This document shows, piece by piece, positions 20,228 to 28,190 of a stretch of 44,862 bases of DNA. The notes beneath the pieces are model-generated. The model was not told the origin of the DNA, ran no database searches, and worked only from the letters and a program-made list of their open reading frames with translations. The position numbers were made by a program, and so were the translations under genes. The stretch comes from a virus. The stretch is from the IMG/VR virus record IMGVR_UViG_3300025122_004783, positions 1 through 44,862 of that record; one strand, given 5' to 3'. Each line of letters begins with the position of its first letter. Position 1 is the stretch's first letter.

Positions 20228-20246
20228 ATTATAGTTTATAATTATA
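20228..20246 (-). promoter_or_regulatory. Possible promoter -10 elements upstream of the spike-like gene
   Basis: The 70-nt gap between the M15-peptidase gene and the spike-like gene is very A/T-rich. It holds two perfect TATAAT hexamers on the minus strand (20246-20241 and 20233-20228), followed by an AGGAG ribosome site and the ATG at 20207. No good -35 box lies 17 nt upstream (TTAAAC is the best match). The TATAAACTA between them is a poor match to the T4 late consensus TATAAATA. It may be a real promoter or merely A/T-rich spacer. Confidence 0.3.
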
Positions 20247-20277
20247 GTTTGTTTAAATTATTAGGTTTTTTTATCTT

Positions 20278-21696
20278 TTATGTGCTTTTATATGTATTAT
20301 TTGGGATATCAAACCACCACTTCTTTCCACCTTCGAGGTCTTTACTAGATGCTAATTCTTTTGTTGCGACCGCGTTGCCAGCATCATCCACCCAATACCA
20401 ATTTTTTCCCACGCCCATATCATCATCATCATAGGTAGCCGTGGGGAGAGTCTCCGTGGTAGCAGCTTTATTAGTTATTATGGCATCGCCTGTCCAGCCT
20501 ATAACCGCAACGTTGTCTTTAAAATCTACCGGCCAATTTTTTGCGCCGGCCTTGTCGGCGCCGGCATTGGCTGTATATGTGTTGTTTTTATAGAAGTGTG
20601 CTTTACACTTTGCTAATTGAGTACCGTAGGCTTTCCTGTCTGCGGGAGTTTTTGCTGCCCAGTGTACAGGATCAGCATCGCTTCCATATCCTGTTAAATT
20701 TATATCGGCTGCAGCCGCAATTGGCTGAAGTTCGTTTGGTATGCAGTTATTAGCATATAGACATTTGGTGCCGTCTTGTTTGGTGAATGTAACGTCCATT
20801 GCAAATCCGTATTGGTGTTCTGAATAACATGGCGCAGCGGGCTTCATTCCTCCTAAACACTTGTATGTATACAAAACCCATTGATGTTTGGGACTACGAC
20901 GTACAGAGCCTATGCTTACTTTAAAGCCGGCATTTTTCGCTCTCTCTAAAAACCTATCAAATCTTGGTCTGGCTAAAGGATCCAGCAACGCGGTTCCCAA
21001 GCTCTTATTAAATCTAAAATATGAAGGTATATCTATAGTAACTTTCTGGCCGCCGGCTGGGCCCTTTGTTGAGCATTTACGCGCTGCAGCCATGGCGCCC
21101 CCAGAGCCAACTATTATTTGGGCCGCGGCGCTTGGGCCCGGGAGTCGCCCTGAAGGTGCTTCCCAACCCCCAAGCAGCCCAATAAGAGAAAAACACTCCG
21201 TGTCCGCGGCCGATGCGGGTTTTTCTTGGCTGGTGATGCTAAGAAATCTTCCATATTCAAGATTATACACACGATCCGTTTTGTCCAGTTCGACAAGCAC
21301 AATATCGCCACGTGATACAGGGTTGCCTTCAATAACATTTGTACTAAGAAATGTTGTGTGCATAGCAATTGTTCTATATGTTTGATTTTCGTCAGCAGCA
21401 GCAGACGGATCACATGGATCCGGCAAAAATGAATGAGGCGAATTCTCCCCTATAATACGACCCTTAAAAGCATATCTTATATTGGCACCTCCGGCGCCGC
21501 CGGTAGAACCACCATCAATAGCCATTGAACGATTAGCGGACAACGGAAACATGTCCGTCAAGGCGCGGGCTTTAAACATCGTCTTACCATTATAGGAGTC
21601 TTTTTGCATGGCTCTACGAAAAGATTTGCCAAACAAATCGATTGATCCCCCTTTTTCTGTAAACATTGTCCAATCGTATTTTTCTTTAATTGACAT
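20278..21696 (-). CDS. Tail-tip protein: shared N-domain plus M15/VanY-like peptidase
   Basis: This 472-residue protein has two parts. Residues 1 to about 190 are the domain shared with the next two upstream genes, with the signature block GRIIGENSPHSFLPDPCDP, then AMHTTFLS and SRGDIVLVEL. Residues about 225-400 form an M15-type zinc peptidase: SEHQYGFAMD near residues 291-301 supplies the S-x-H-x6-D zinc motif. DPVHW near 341-346 gives the acid and second His, arranged as in phage L-Ala-D-Glu or DD-peptidases. It would cleave peptide cross-links of peptidoglycan as the tail penetrates. The C-terminal 70 residues (YWVDDAGN, WWFDI) look like a small beta repeat. It lies 70 nt downstream of the lysozyme paralogue. 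The ribosome site before its ATG is weak. Confidence 0.82.
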   Translation of the reverse strand: MSIKEKYDWTMFTEKGGSIDLFGKSFRRAMQKDSYNGKTMFKARALTDMFPLSANRSMAIDGGSTGGAGGANIRYAFKGRIIGENSPHSFLPDPCDPSAAADENQTYRTIAMHTTFLSTNVIEGNPVSRGDIVLVELDKTDRVYNLEYGRFLSITSQEKPASAADTECFSLIGLLGGWEAPSGRLPGPSAAAQIIVGSGGAMAAARKCSTKGPAGGQKVTIDIPSYFRFNKSLGTALLDPLARPRFDRFLERAKNAGFKVSIGSVRRSPKHQWVLYTYKCLGGMKPAAPCYSEHQYGFAMDVTFTKQDGTKCLYANNCIPNELQPIAAAADINLTGYGSDADPVHWAAKTPADRKAYGTQLAKCKAHFYKNNTYTANAGADKAGAKNWPVDFKDNVAVIGWTGDAIITNKAATTETLPTATYDDDDMGVGKNWYWVDDAGNAVATKELASSKDLEGGKKWWFDIPNNTYKST

Positions 21697-21766
21697 ATAC
21701 TTAAATAGTTTTGCGTGTAAAAGGTCTTTTCATTATATAAAATTACACAGATTTTTCTGTAAATGA

Positions 21767-22978
21767 TTATCGAGAGGTGATGGCGGTGGCGGCACCAAAA
21801 ATCTCTTTTGCAAGTGCTCCGCGGGAACGACCCTTCTCATAGTAGTGGGTGGGGCGCTCAAATTTTACAGTTATAATATAGCCCGCAACGTAAGGATCAT
21901 CTTCAGTTTCCCAATTGGGAAATAATTGTTTCATCTTTTGTGCCATGAACCTAAATTGGGTATCTTCGCTTGTAATTGCTGCTTTTGCGCCGGCCTTATC
22001 TGTGACCGGATCGATGCCTAGGGCCTTCAGGATGCTACTTCCGCCGCCGCTCGTCGGACAAATATTCGTTTGCCAGTATGAAAATGAACAATCGCCATCC
22101 AAATTGCGCGCGCGGACCTCTTTTATTTTTTTCAATGAAATTCTCCCATCTGAGTGACCCTTTTCGTACCATTTTAAACTATCACCAGCAGCGGTGCGGC
22201 TAAAGTTGGATTCAGCTTGTGCGTTTGCAGTAATTCCTGCCAAAAGAGCATCACTAAATCCCGCAAAGTGAGGGCTATTTTTTAATTTAGTGAAAAATGC
22301 CGGGGCATTGCCAGACATCTTATAGGATTTTTGGACCGGTTGGCCGGCTTTAAAGGGTATGCAGCGTGCACAGGGTGCAGTCGTACCAAGAGTGCCGACG
22401 GCAGGGGCGACACCGGCGGAGGCGTATCCGCGGCGCAATCCGGGCGCGCCACCCCAGCCACCCATAAGACCCACGAGACTGCTACACGCGGTAGCGCCGG
22501 TCTTAGCCGGGTTTTCATGAGCGCTAATGCTTATGAACCTACCATATTCCAAATCATATGAAAAACCGCTTCTATCTATCTCTACAACAACAATATCCCC
22601 ACGTGTCACATTCTCACCTGAGTCGGCTGCGGTGCTTAAAAACGTCGTATGCATGGCAATTATTCTATATGTCGCGCTCTCATCGGCAGAAAATGCAGGA
22701 TCACAGGGATCTGGCAAAAATGAATGAGGTGAGTTCTCTCCAATTATTCTTGCTTTAAAAGCCCATCTTTTGCTACCGTCAACGTTTGTCGCGCCACCGT
22801 CGATTGCCATAGCGCTAATAGGAGTTAACTCAAACATATCGGTGATTGCCCGGGCTTTGAATCGTGTTTTAGCCATGTATGCATTACTAGACATACTAGT
22901 GCGCAATGTGTTTCCATAAATGTCGAGACTATCTAGATAGTCGCTAAACGTTGTCCAATCGTATTTTTCTCCTGACAT
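21767..22978 (-). CDS. Tail-tip protein: shared N-domain plus phage tail lysozyme
   Basis: This 403-residue protein starts with the shared domain (residues 1 to about 185: YDWTTFSDYLDSLDIYGNTL, GENSPHSFLPDPCDP, TRGDIVVVEID). A Gly/Ala/Pro linker leads to a C-terminal tail-lysozyme domain (about 220-400). That domain shows GITANAQAESNFS, with the likely catalytic Glu near residue 254. It also shows AAGDSLKWYEKG, a CSFSYWQTN substrate-cleft segment and a KFERP segment near the end. Tail lysozymes of this family hydrolyse the glycan strands of peptidoglycan during injection, the role of T4 gp5. It follows the phosphatase paralogue after 21 nt with an AGAGG site upstream. Assignment of the lysozyme domain is by motif layout, not a database match. 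Confidence 0.8.
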   Translation of the reverse strand: MSGEKYDWTTFSDYLDSLDIYGNTLRTSMSSNAYMAKTRFKARAITDMFELTPISAMAIDGGATNVDGSKRWAFKARIIGENSPHSFLPDPCDPAFSADESATYRIIAMHTTFLSTAADSGENVTRGDIVVVEIDRSGFSYDLEYGRFISISAHENPAKTGATACSSLVGLMGGWGGAPGLRRGYASAGVAPAVGTLGTTAPCARCIPFKAGQPVQKSYKMSGNAPAFFTKLKNSPHFAGFSDALLAGITANAQAESNFSRTAAGDSLKWYEKGHSDGRISLKKIKEVRARNLDGDCSFSYWQTNICPTSGGGSSILKALGIDPVTDKAGAKAAITSEDTQFRFMAQKMKQLFPNWETEDDPYVAGYIITVKFERPTHYYEKGRSRGALAKEIFGAATAITSR

Positions 22979-22999
22979 TACACTATCTACCTCTGTTTT

Positions 23000-24334
23000 T
23001 CACTCTCTAAACATCCAATCATATAATACCCAATTAACTCCACCGGTTGTGGCGCGCTTCACGGCATCGGCATCCTTGGGGCAGCTGCCCCCGTTAGCCG
23101 CTTTGACACTGTCCTTGCACCATTTAGCTGTAGATCTCCAGGCGCCACCTTGCTTCTTAGTATATGCAAATATTTCTGCCTTGCATTTATCTTTAGAATC
23201 TGCAGGGCACGCGGCGTCACCCGCTCCCCATTTATTAACGCGTTTCCATTTTGCGGCGATGGCGCCAGTTCGATCAACACCGTGCGCGCAATGAAAGTAG
23301 ACGTTGCCGCTGTTCAGATCGCTGTGGATTCGACTCCATTCTTCGGTGTTCGGGTGTCTGGAGCTATGCATAACCACTTGGTACCACTTCATGTCAAGCT
23401 CTTCGGCCCAATACGCTTCGCAAGGCTTGACACTGGCGTTTCTCTGGCCGCTAGCTTGAGTGCATTTAACGCCGCCGCACTGTTGGGCCGCGTCTACCGC
23501 TAAACTAATAACAATTCTGACTCCAAAGGTGTCACGCATTAACTGCATTTGTTGTTTGCTGGTTACTGTGGCGCCTCGATAATTTCCATTTCCCGGAGCG
23601 ATTTCCATAAAGTGATCCGGTGGTGCATTAGGATTAGCTTTACTTTGACAATTGCTGTTTTCACAGTAGCCTTTGCGATTTGATGGGCACGGAGGAATTG
23701 CTGTGCCTGGCACAAAAGGTGCTAAAGGTACCATTTTACCGTCCCAAGCAGCGCCGGCAGGTCCATCGCCTTGAAGGGAGCCAAGTGGTTTATTGGTTAT
23801 CTGACCAAACAAAGTAACCAAGGCCACACACTCGGCCATGGCGCCGGGGCTAGGATTTTCAACACTGACCAACTCTTCGAAGGTGCCATATTCGAGATTG
23901 TATGCTTGGCCGCTTCTCTGTAAATTGACTAAAACAATATCTCCTCTTGTTACGGGAGTTGATCCTTTCGCTGTTATTGCGCTCAAAAATGTGGTATGCA
24001 TTTCGATGATCCTCCATGTCTCAGACTCGTCTCCGGCCCACGTGGGATCACACGGATTCGGGAGAAAGGAGTGTGGAGAATTCTCCCCTATTATCCTTGC
24101 CTTAAAGGCTACCCGAGGCTCAGAGCCGCCGGTTGCACTAGTTGCTCCTCCATCGATTGCCATGGCTCTATTGGAGGGTAATTCAAATGAGTCTGAAAGG
24201 GCGCGGGCCTTAAAGGTGGTACTATCGCTATATTCCTCGGGAGCTAAACCCCACCGAATCATGTGCCCAAATAAACTTAATGTGCTGCTGCTTTCTGTAA
24301 ACGAGGTCCAGTCATATAATTCTTTATTGGCCAC
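23000..24334 (-). CDS. Tail-tip protein: shared N-domain plus tyrosine/dual-specificity phosphatase-fold domain
   Basis: This 444-residue protein starts with a GTG (GGAG site 9 nt upstream; 11-nt overlap with the preceding gene). Residues 1 to about 190 are the shared domain (GRIIGENSPHSFLPNPCDP, TRGDIVLVNL). After a linker with several cysteines, residues about 255-400 read as a cysteine phosphatase. There is a FGVRIVISLAVDA strand and then VYFHCAHGVDRTG, with nucleophile Cys349 and Arg355 in perfect C-x5-R spacing. The segment before it (MHSSRHPNTEEW) has no Asp at the usual general-acid position. Both the HCxHGxxRTG loop and the missing acid recall RNA 5'-triphosphatases of the capping-enzyme/PIR1/baculovirus type. 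The substrate is unknown: protein, nucleotide, RNA or phosphorylated cell-wall polymer. Phosphatase fold is secure; activity is inferred. Confidence 0.8.
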   Translation of the reverse strand: MANKELYDWTSFTESSSTLSLFGHMIRWGLAPEEYSDSTTFKARALSDSFELPSNRAMAIDGGATSATGGSEPRVAFKARIIGENSPHSFLPNPCDPTWAGDESETWRIIEMHTTFLSAITAKGSTPVTRGDIVLVNLQRSGQAYNLEYGTFEELVSVENPSPGAMAECVALVTLFGQITNKPLGSLQGDGPAGAAWDGKMVPLAPFVPGTAIPPCPSNRKGYCENSNCQSKANPNAPPDHFMEIAPGNGNYRGATVTSKQQMQLMRDTFGVRIVISLAVDAAQQCGGVKCTQASGQRNASVKPCEAYWAEELDMKWYQVVMHSSRHPNTEEWSRIHSDLNSGNVYFHCAHGVDRTGAIAAKWKRVNKWGAGDAACPADSKDKCKAEIFAYTKKQGGAWRSTAKWCKDSVKAANGGSCPKDADAVKRATTGGVNWVLYDWMFRE

Positions 24335-24632
24335 CTTCGTGTTCTCCGGGAACCTGAATTAAATCAAAAAGCTGATTTTTATCTTCTTCCGAAAGCTCGA
24401 TGGATACGTTTTGATTTTTTTGTTGTATTGATATCAGCTTTACCAGTTGCTCATTTGAACGTTGCATCGTTTCAACATGCTTTGCGGCGACTGGACTTAA
24501 GCTTCTGTTTTGGTCTGCATCCATGGCGATTTGGTTAGCAATCTCATTCAAAAATTCTTGTGCAGATTTTCTATCGTTTCGTATATTTTCTAAAGCTTCA
24601 TCAATTAAACCATTTAAACTATTCTTACTCAT
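24324..24632 (-). CDS. Small helical phage protein, unknown function
   Basis: This 102-residue protein is acidic, Gln/Asn-rich and almost entirely helical, with heptad-like hydrophobic spacing in residues 30-80, so a coiled coil is likely. I chose the ATG at 24632: it gives an ATGA overlap with the sigma-factor stop and has a GGAG site 5 nt upstream. An ATG 18 nt earlier lacks these. It overlaps the phosphatase-carrier gene by 11 nt, so it is probably co-translated with the tail-tip genes. It could be a chaperone or a minor structural protein. No family recognised. Confidence 0.65.
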   Translation of the reverse strand: MSKNSLNGLIDEALENIRNDRKSAQEFLNEIANQIAMDADQNRSLSPVAAKHVETMQRSNEQLVKLISIQQKNQNVSIELSEEDKNQLFDLIQVPGEHEGGQ

Positions 24633-25339
24633 AAAGCTCCGTTTTCCCAATTTTGTCTAAAGAATGAATATTTCTTTCGAAATTTCTTAAGAGAATTTAC
24701 AATCTGTTTTGTATTCAGGCCTGTAATCTCTCTCAGGTATAGGTAAATAGCCTTCTTATTGAAAATCTCAATGTCCTCTTTCGATTCAAAAAGAACAAGA
24801 ATCGCCTTGTATACTCTTAAATCGTTTTCTTTCATCTGAGATACGTCCCAAGATTTTATTTCCTCGTAAAACCGATTCCAAAACTCTTCTTCCTCTCTGT
24901 TGGATACATATGATTCGGTTGTTGATAGGTATTCTTCTTCATATGATTTAGAGATGTTGTCATAATCGATCTCGCGTCGATTTCTCTTTTGCTGTTTCTT
25001 AACTTTATGAATAAACCAGTTCTTTGTAATCACCGAAAAATATGAAAACGCCTTGGAACCTTTCGTAGGGTCGAACTTGTCTAAAACAGTCATTAGCCAT
25101 ATTTTACATTCATCGCGCAAATAATCAATGTTTGGCAAATTCGTAAATTTATATGTAAAAACAATTTTATCAACCATTTCATTAAAAGCCGGCTGTATCC
25201 AGTTAATGTATAACTCTGTTCTTTCACGCTTGCAATTTGTTTTACAATAACGAATTATTGCGTTTTCATGGTCTTTCGTAAAATAATGATTTTTTTTACG
25301 CCTCTTTACTGGCGTTGGTTTCCGTTTCAGTATTGTCAA
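24629..25339 (-). CDS. Late-gene sigma factor, T4 gp55-like
   Basis: This 236-residue protein resembles the T4-like late sigma factor gp55, which directs host RNA polymerase to late promoters with the sliding-clamp co-activator. Residues about 70-125 carry the region-2-like block DECKIWLMTVLDKFDPTKGS, then KAFSYFSVITKNWFIHKVKK and a basic run with REIDYDN. The C-terminal helices end KKFRKKYSFFRQNWENGAL. It is longer than T4 gp55 (185). The N-terminus is strongly basic (KRKPTPVKRRKK). The only start in frame is TTG at 25339, giving a 44-nt overlap with the upstream gene; a GGAAG-type site precedes it. It sits immediately before the tail-tip genes, which it would be expected to activate. Confidence 0.78.
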   Translation of the reverse strand: MTILKRKPTPVKRRKKNHYFTKDHENAIIRYCKTNCKRERTELYINWIQPAFNEMVDKIVFTYKFTNLPNIDYLRDECKIWLMTVLDKFDPTKGSKAFSYFSVITKNWFIHKVKKQQKRNRREIDYDNISKSYEEEYLSTTESYVSNREEEEFWNRFYEEIKSWDVSQMKENDLRVYKAILVLFESKEDIEIFNKKAIYLYLREITGLNTKQIVNSLKKFRKKYSFFRQNWENGAL

Positions 25340-25628
25340 CTTCTTCTTCCGTTAGTGTATATATGTGCTCAAATGTTTCTAATTGTTCATTAAAAGAGAT
25401 CGCATGATTCAATAAATTCTCAAGCGTTTGATCTCCATAGAACATCTCAAGTTCGTATACTTGATTAAGGTGTTCTGCAAATGAATCAATCATTTGTTGT
25501 AAATCCCACAGTTCGTCTGCTATTGAAAGAAGACGTACCACTACCGCGCGTGTATACACGAACAAACCAATGTTTAATATTACCGACACAACTAAGATTG
25601 CGGAAAGCACTATTTCAAGCCTTGTCAT
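25296..25628 (-). CDS. Small membrane-anchored phage protein
   Basis: This 110-residue protein begins with one clear transmembrane segment (residues about 5-27, LEIVLSAILVVSVILNIGLF and on). An acidic helical domain follows, probably cytoplasmic or periplasmic, with coiled-coil character (DELWDLQQMIDSFAEHLNQV) and a Glu/Thr-rich tail. Similar small anchored proteins next to gp55-like genes occur, from memory, in marine T4-like phages, but I know of no function. It overlaps the FmdB-like gene by 14 nt upstream and the sigma gene by 44 nt downstream, so the three are translationally linked. Confidence 0.7.
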   Translation of the reverse strand: MTRLEIVLSAILVVSVILNIGLFVYTRAVVVRLLSIADELWDLQQMIDSFAEHLNQVYELEMFYGDQTLENLLNHAISFNEQLETFEHIYTLTEEEVDNTETETNASKEA

Positions 25629-25884
25629 ACTCTTTTCCTTTCATTTCTTTTTTCTGATTCTTTAGAATTTCACGATTTTCTTCTATCTTCGCGTTTGTTA
25701 AATCGCCAATTTGTCGCTCTTCTTCGTTTTGTGCGTCAGGTTTTTGCACGATAGGGACACTTAATAGTTTGCGTAAACTGTTTTTTGTTCCACATACAGC
25801 ACAATCTGTTGCTTTTTCTTTAAGAGTATGAAAAATTATCTCTATACGAGCACATTTTTCACATTCATAACGATATCTTGGCAT
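25615..25884 (-). CDS. FmdB-like zinc-ribbon protein
   Basis: This 89-residue protein starts MPRYRYECEKCARIEIIFHT and continues to DCAVCG near residues 27-32. The two CxxC knuckles spaced about 20 residues apart are the FmdB-type zinc ribbon (one zinc). The C-terminal 45 residues are charged and helical. FmdB-family proteins are proposed regulators in bacteria. Small copies are common in large phages, where their function is unknown. It starts at the ATG at 25884, 5 nt after the upstream gene, and overlaps the membrane-protein gene by 14 nt. Confidence 0.72.
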   Translation of the reverse strand: MPRYRYECEKCARIEIIFHTLKEKATDCAVCGTKNSLRKLLSVPIVQKPDAQNEEERQIGDLTNAKIEENREILKNQKKEMKGKEYDKA

Positions 25885-25889
25885 ATAAA

Positions 25890-26096
25890 TTATTCAACTA
25901 AAGACTTCAAATCTTCATCGTTCACTTTTTCATCATTAGATACTCGGATAGTTGGTGGGTTTTTGACAATTAAGCCGTCTTCTCCACCATCTACCAGTTC
26001 AAATCCCTTCAAAATGGGAACGATATCTGTTTGGACCATCAATGACTCCTGCAGGGCCAACATGATAGCCCCCAGTGCTTGATTTGATAAATGCAT
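25890..26096 (-). CDS. Hypothetical small phage protein
   Basis: This 68-residue acidic protein begins MHLSNQALGAIMLALQESLM and continues with DIVPILKGFEL. The N-terminal half is an amphipathic helix; the rest reads as two short strands and an acidic tail (VNDEDLKSLVE). A GGAG site lies shortly before the ATG. It belongs to the run of tiny genes between the sugar module and the sigma factor. No family is recognised. The clean ribosome site and tight spacing to both neighbours (10 and 5 nt) support a real gene. Confidence 0.65.
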   Translation of the reverse strand: MHLSNQALGAIMLALQESLMVQTDIVPILKGFELVDGGEDGLIVKNPPTIRVSNDEKVNDEDLKSLVE

Positions 26097-26106
26097 TTTT
26101 TCTCCT

Positions 26107-26322
26107 TTATTTATGCTCTGTAAATAAGACTAAGTTTCTTTCTTCAAAGAAAGCTGAATCTCTATGTTTGTTTTTGTATATATGGTAGGACGTGTAATTC
26201 TGATCACACCCTTCAAGCGAGAACTCTTTTGCGCCGAGAATGATTCCGTAACCAGCGTCACTCACAAGGCCGTCGCTATACTCTGAATACCATTTCACTA
26301 AATCGCCTATCTTAAACTTCAT
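26107..26322 (-). CDS. Hypothetical small SH3-like phage protein
   Basis: This 71-residue protein begins [20 protein letters not shown], then GYGIILG and a [11 protein letters not shown] strand. The pattern K-x-G-D-L-V-x-W followed by alternating strands suggests a small SH3-like barrel, a shape common among short phage proteins of unknown function. It overlaps the 3' end of the GDP-mannose dehydratase gene by 11 nt, so it is translated with that operon although it looks like ordinary phage accessory content. Confidence 0.62.
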   Translation of the reverse strand: MKFKIGDLVKWYSEYSDGLVSDAGYGIILGAKEFSLEGCDQNYTSYHIYKNKHRDSAFFEERNLVLFTEHK

Positions 26323-27289
26323 TTCTTATTGCCTTTAGATCTTCATTATACATCATTTTGGCCAATTCTTTAAATTTCACTTTTGGCTCCCAACCTAGCT
26401 TTTCTTTTGCTTTTGAGGGATCTCCCAAAAGAAGCGGGACTTCGTGTGGCCTAAATAGTCGCTCATCAATTTCAACGTGATCTTCTACATTTAAGCCAGC
26501 ATATGTAAACACTTCCTCTAAAAATTCTCTTACAGTGTGTGTCTCACCCGTAGCTATTACATAGTCATCTGGAGTCTCTTGCTGCAACATGAGCCACATG
26601 ACTTCCACATAGTCGCCGGCAAAGCCCCAGTCTCTTTTTGCATCCAGATTCCCAAGGTATAACTTATCTTGTAAGCCCAAGTTAATCTTAGCTGCAGCCT
26701 GTGTAATCTTGCGTGTTACAAACGTTTCGCCGCGGCGGGGTGACTCGTGGTTAAAAAGGATCCCACTAGAAATATGCATATCGTAGCTTTCGCGGTAATT
26801 TCTGCATACGTTGTGGGCGAACACCTTTGAACATGCGTATGGGCTTGCCGGCATCAAACGCGTTGTTTCGCTTTGTGGGTGGGTCGGGTTGTCTCCAAAC
26901 ATTTCTGATGACGATGCTTGATATACCTTGGTATTCGGACAAATGTTTCTAACTGCTTCTAACAGCTTTAAGGTGCCCATAGCAACAATATCGGCTGTTT
27001 CTTCTGGGGTTTCGAAAGAAACTCTGACGTGTGACTGGGCAGCCAAATTATAAATTTCATCTGGTTCGTGTTCAAGCAACAACCTATATATCGCTCCGGA
27101 ATCAGTCATGTTACCATAACAAAGCTCAAAGTTTGGGTGGCTAAATATGTGGTCGATCCTGCCGGTGGATATTGTGGACGTCCTTCTTTTGACTCCTACA
27201 ACTTTATATCCTTTTTCTAATAATAGTTCGGCCAAATAAGAGCCGTCTTGTCCAGTTACCCCTGTAACTAACGCTGTTTTATTCGCCAT
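26312..27289 (-). CDS. gmd: GDP-mannose 4,6-dehydratase
   Basis: This 325-residue short-chain dehydrogenase converts GDP-D-mannose to GDP-4-keto-6-deoxy-D-mannose. The NAD(P) loop [19 protein letters not shown] is the family signature near the N-terminus. VKRRTST and ARIDHIF-like text, the ASSSEMFG motif, the YACSK catalytic Y-x3-K, and [20 protein letters not shown] are all diagnostic of Gmd. I placed the start at 27289 ([10 protein letters not shown]): an upstream in-frame ATG at 27364 would add residues unlike the family, whereas 27289 has an AGAGG site. It overlaps the fucose-synthase gene by 11 nt. Together the two make GDP-L-fucose. Slightly short for the family (about 340-370) but complete. 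Confidence 0.95.
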   Translation of the reverse strand: MANKTALVTGVTGQDGSYLAELLLEKGYKVVGVKRRTSTISTGRIDHIFSHPNFELCYGNMTDSGAIYRLLLEHEPDEIYNLAAQSHVRVSFETPEETADIVAMGTLKLLEAVRNICPNTKVYQASSSEMFGDNPTHPQSETTRLMPASPYACSKVFAHNVCRNYRESYDMHISSGILFNHESPRRGETFVTRKITQAAAKINLGLQDKLYLGNLDAKRDWGFAGDYVEVMWLMLQQETPDDYVIATGETHTVREFLEEVFTYAGLNVEDHVEIDERLFRPHEVPLLLGDPSKAKEKLGWEPKVKFKELAKMMYNEDLKAIRNEV

Positions 27290-28190
27290 TGATGCCTCTG
27301 TTTTCTTCGTACCATTCGTATGCCTTTTTAACACCCTCAGCAAACGGGGTAAATTCAAAATCACCGATCAGGTTTAACAAATATTCATTGCTGCCGTCTT
27401 TTCTAAATTGGCCGGCCAACTTATCATTAAACCTTATTTGAACGTCTTTATCAAGTTGCTCTCTTAATATATTGATCATTTCTAATATCGAAAAGTTTTC
27501 GTGCGGGCTAACAATTACAGGGACGGCGCTATGATGCTTCTCTAGTAATATTGGAATTATTTTTGCCAGATCATCCACATATATTTCTTGTCTTAATGCC
27601 TTACCTGTTCCCCAAAATTCTAAAACATCTCTGTCGGATGCCTCATAAAACTTTCTAATCAGCGCAGGGACAAAATGTGAACTATCGTAATCAAAGTTGT
27701 CCTCGGGCCCGTAAATATTAGATGGACAAAATGTTGAGTAATCTAGCCCATATTGTTTTCTATACGAATCTATTTGAATATACAAAGAACGCTTAGAGTA
27801 GCCATAGGAAAGGTTGGTCTTTTCCGGCGGACCAGATAAAATATCCTTTTCGGTCAATGGATACTCTTTCGCCACGTTTGGAAACGTGCACGTACTTAAA
27901 GCAGCCAATATTCTTTTGACACCATGAAGGTATCCTTGGTGAACAACATTTGTGTTGATCATTGTATTCAAATAATGAAACTCTGCTGGCCTTGAATTGT
28001 TTGCCTTAATTCCGCCAACTTTGCCGGCCATATGTATAACGGCATCGGGCTGTAACTCTTGATACATTCTTTTGCAGTCTTCGGTTGAAACCAGATCATA
28101 ATCTTTTGATGACAGATATATCCAGTCTGGCTTTATCTTTGCTAGCCTCTTGCCAACAAAACCGGTACCGCCCGTGACAACAACTTTCAT
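27279..28190 (-). CDS. fcl: GDP-L-fucose synthase (epimerase/reductase)
   Basis: This 303-residue protein carries out the 3,5-epimerisation and NADPH reduction of GDP-4-keto-6-deoxymannose to GDP-L-fucose. Evidence includes the [10 protein letters not shown] cofactor loop, the family-specific [19 protein letters not shown] block, the CTFP motif and the YGYSKR catalytic Y-x3-K. It also includes [13 protein letters not shown] and the [10 protein letters not shown] helix with [17 protein letters not shown]. Length is normal. An ATGA overlap with the upstream C-methyltransferase gene and an 11-nt overlap with gmd place all three on one message. Confidence 0.93.
   Translation of the reverse strand: MKVVVTGGTGFVGKRLAKIKPDWIYLSSKDYDLVSTEDCKRMYQELQPDAVIHMAGKVGGIKANNSRPAEFHYLNTMINTNVVHQGYLHGVKRILAALSTCTFPNVAKEYPLTEKDILSGPPEKTNLSYGYSKRSLYIQIDSYRKQYGLDYSTFCPSNIYGPEDNFDYDSSHFVPALIRKFYEASDRDVLEFWGTGKALRQEIYVDDLAKIIPILLEKHHSAVPVIVSPHENFSILEMINILREQLDKDVQIRFNDKLAGQFRKDGSNEYLLNLIGDFEFTPFAEGVKKAYEWYEENRGINGE

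Noticed and set aside
21697-21735. Ten-codon frame (MKRPFTRKTI) before the M15-peptidase gene
   Set aside because: No ribosome site, very short, A/T-rich gap; leader-peptide status cannot be supported.
21725-21765. Short inverted repeat (ACAGA/TCTGT) between the lysozyme and M15 genes as a terminator
   Set aside because: Only five base pairs, A/T-rich, with no T-run directly after it. Too weak to claim.
27290-27364. Upstream start of GDP-mannose dehydratase at 27364
   Set aside because: It falls in the 3' end of the fucose-synthase gene and precedes the conserved cofactor loop with 25 unrelated residues.
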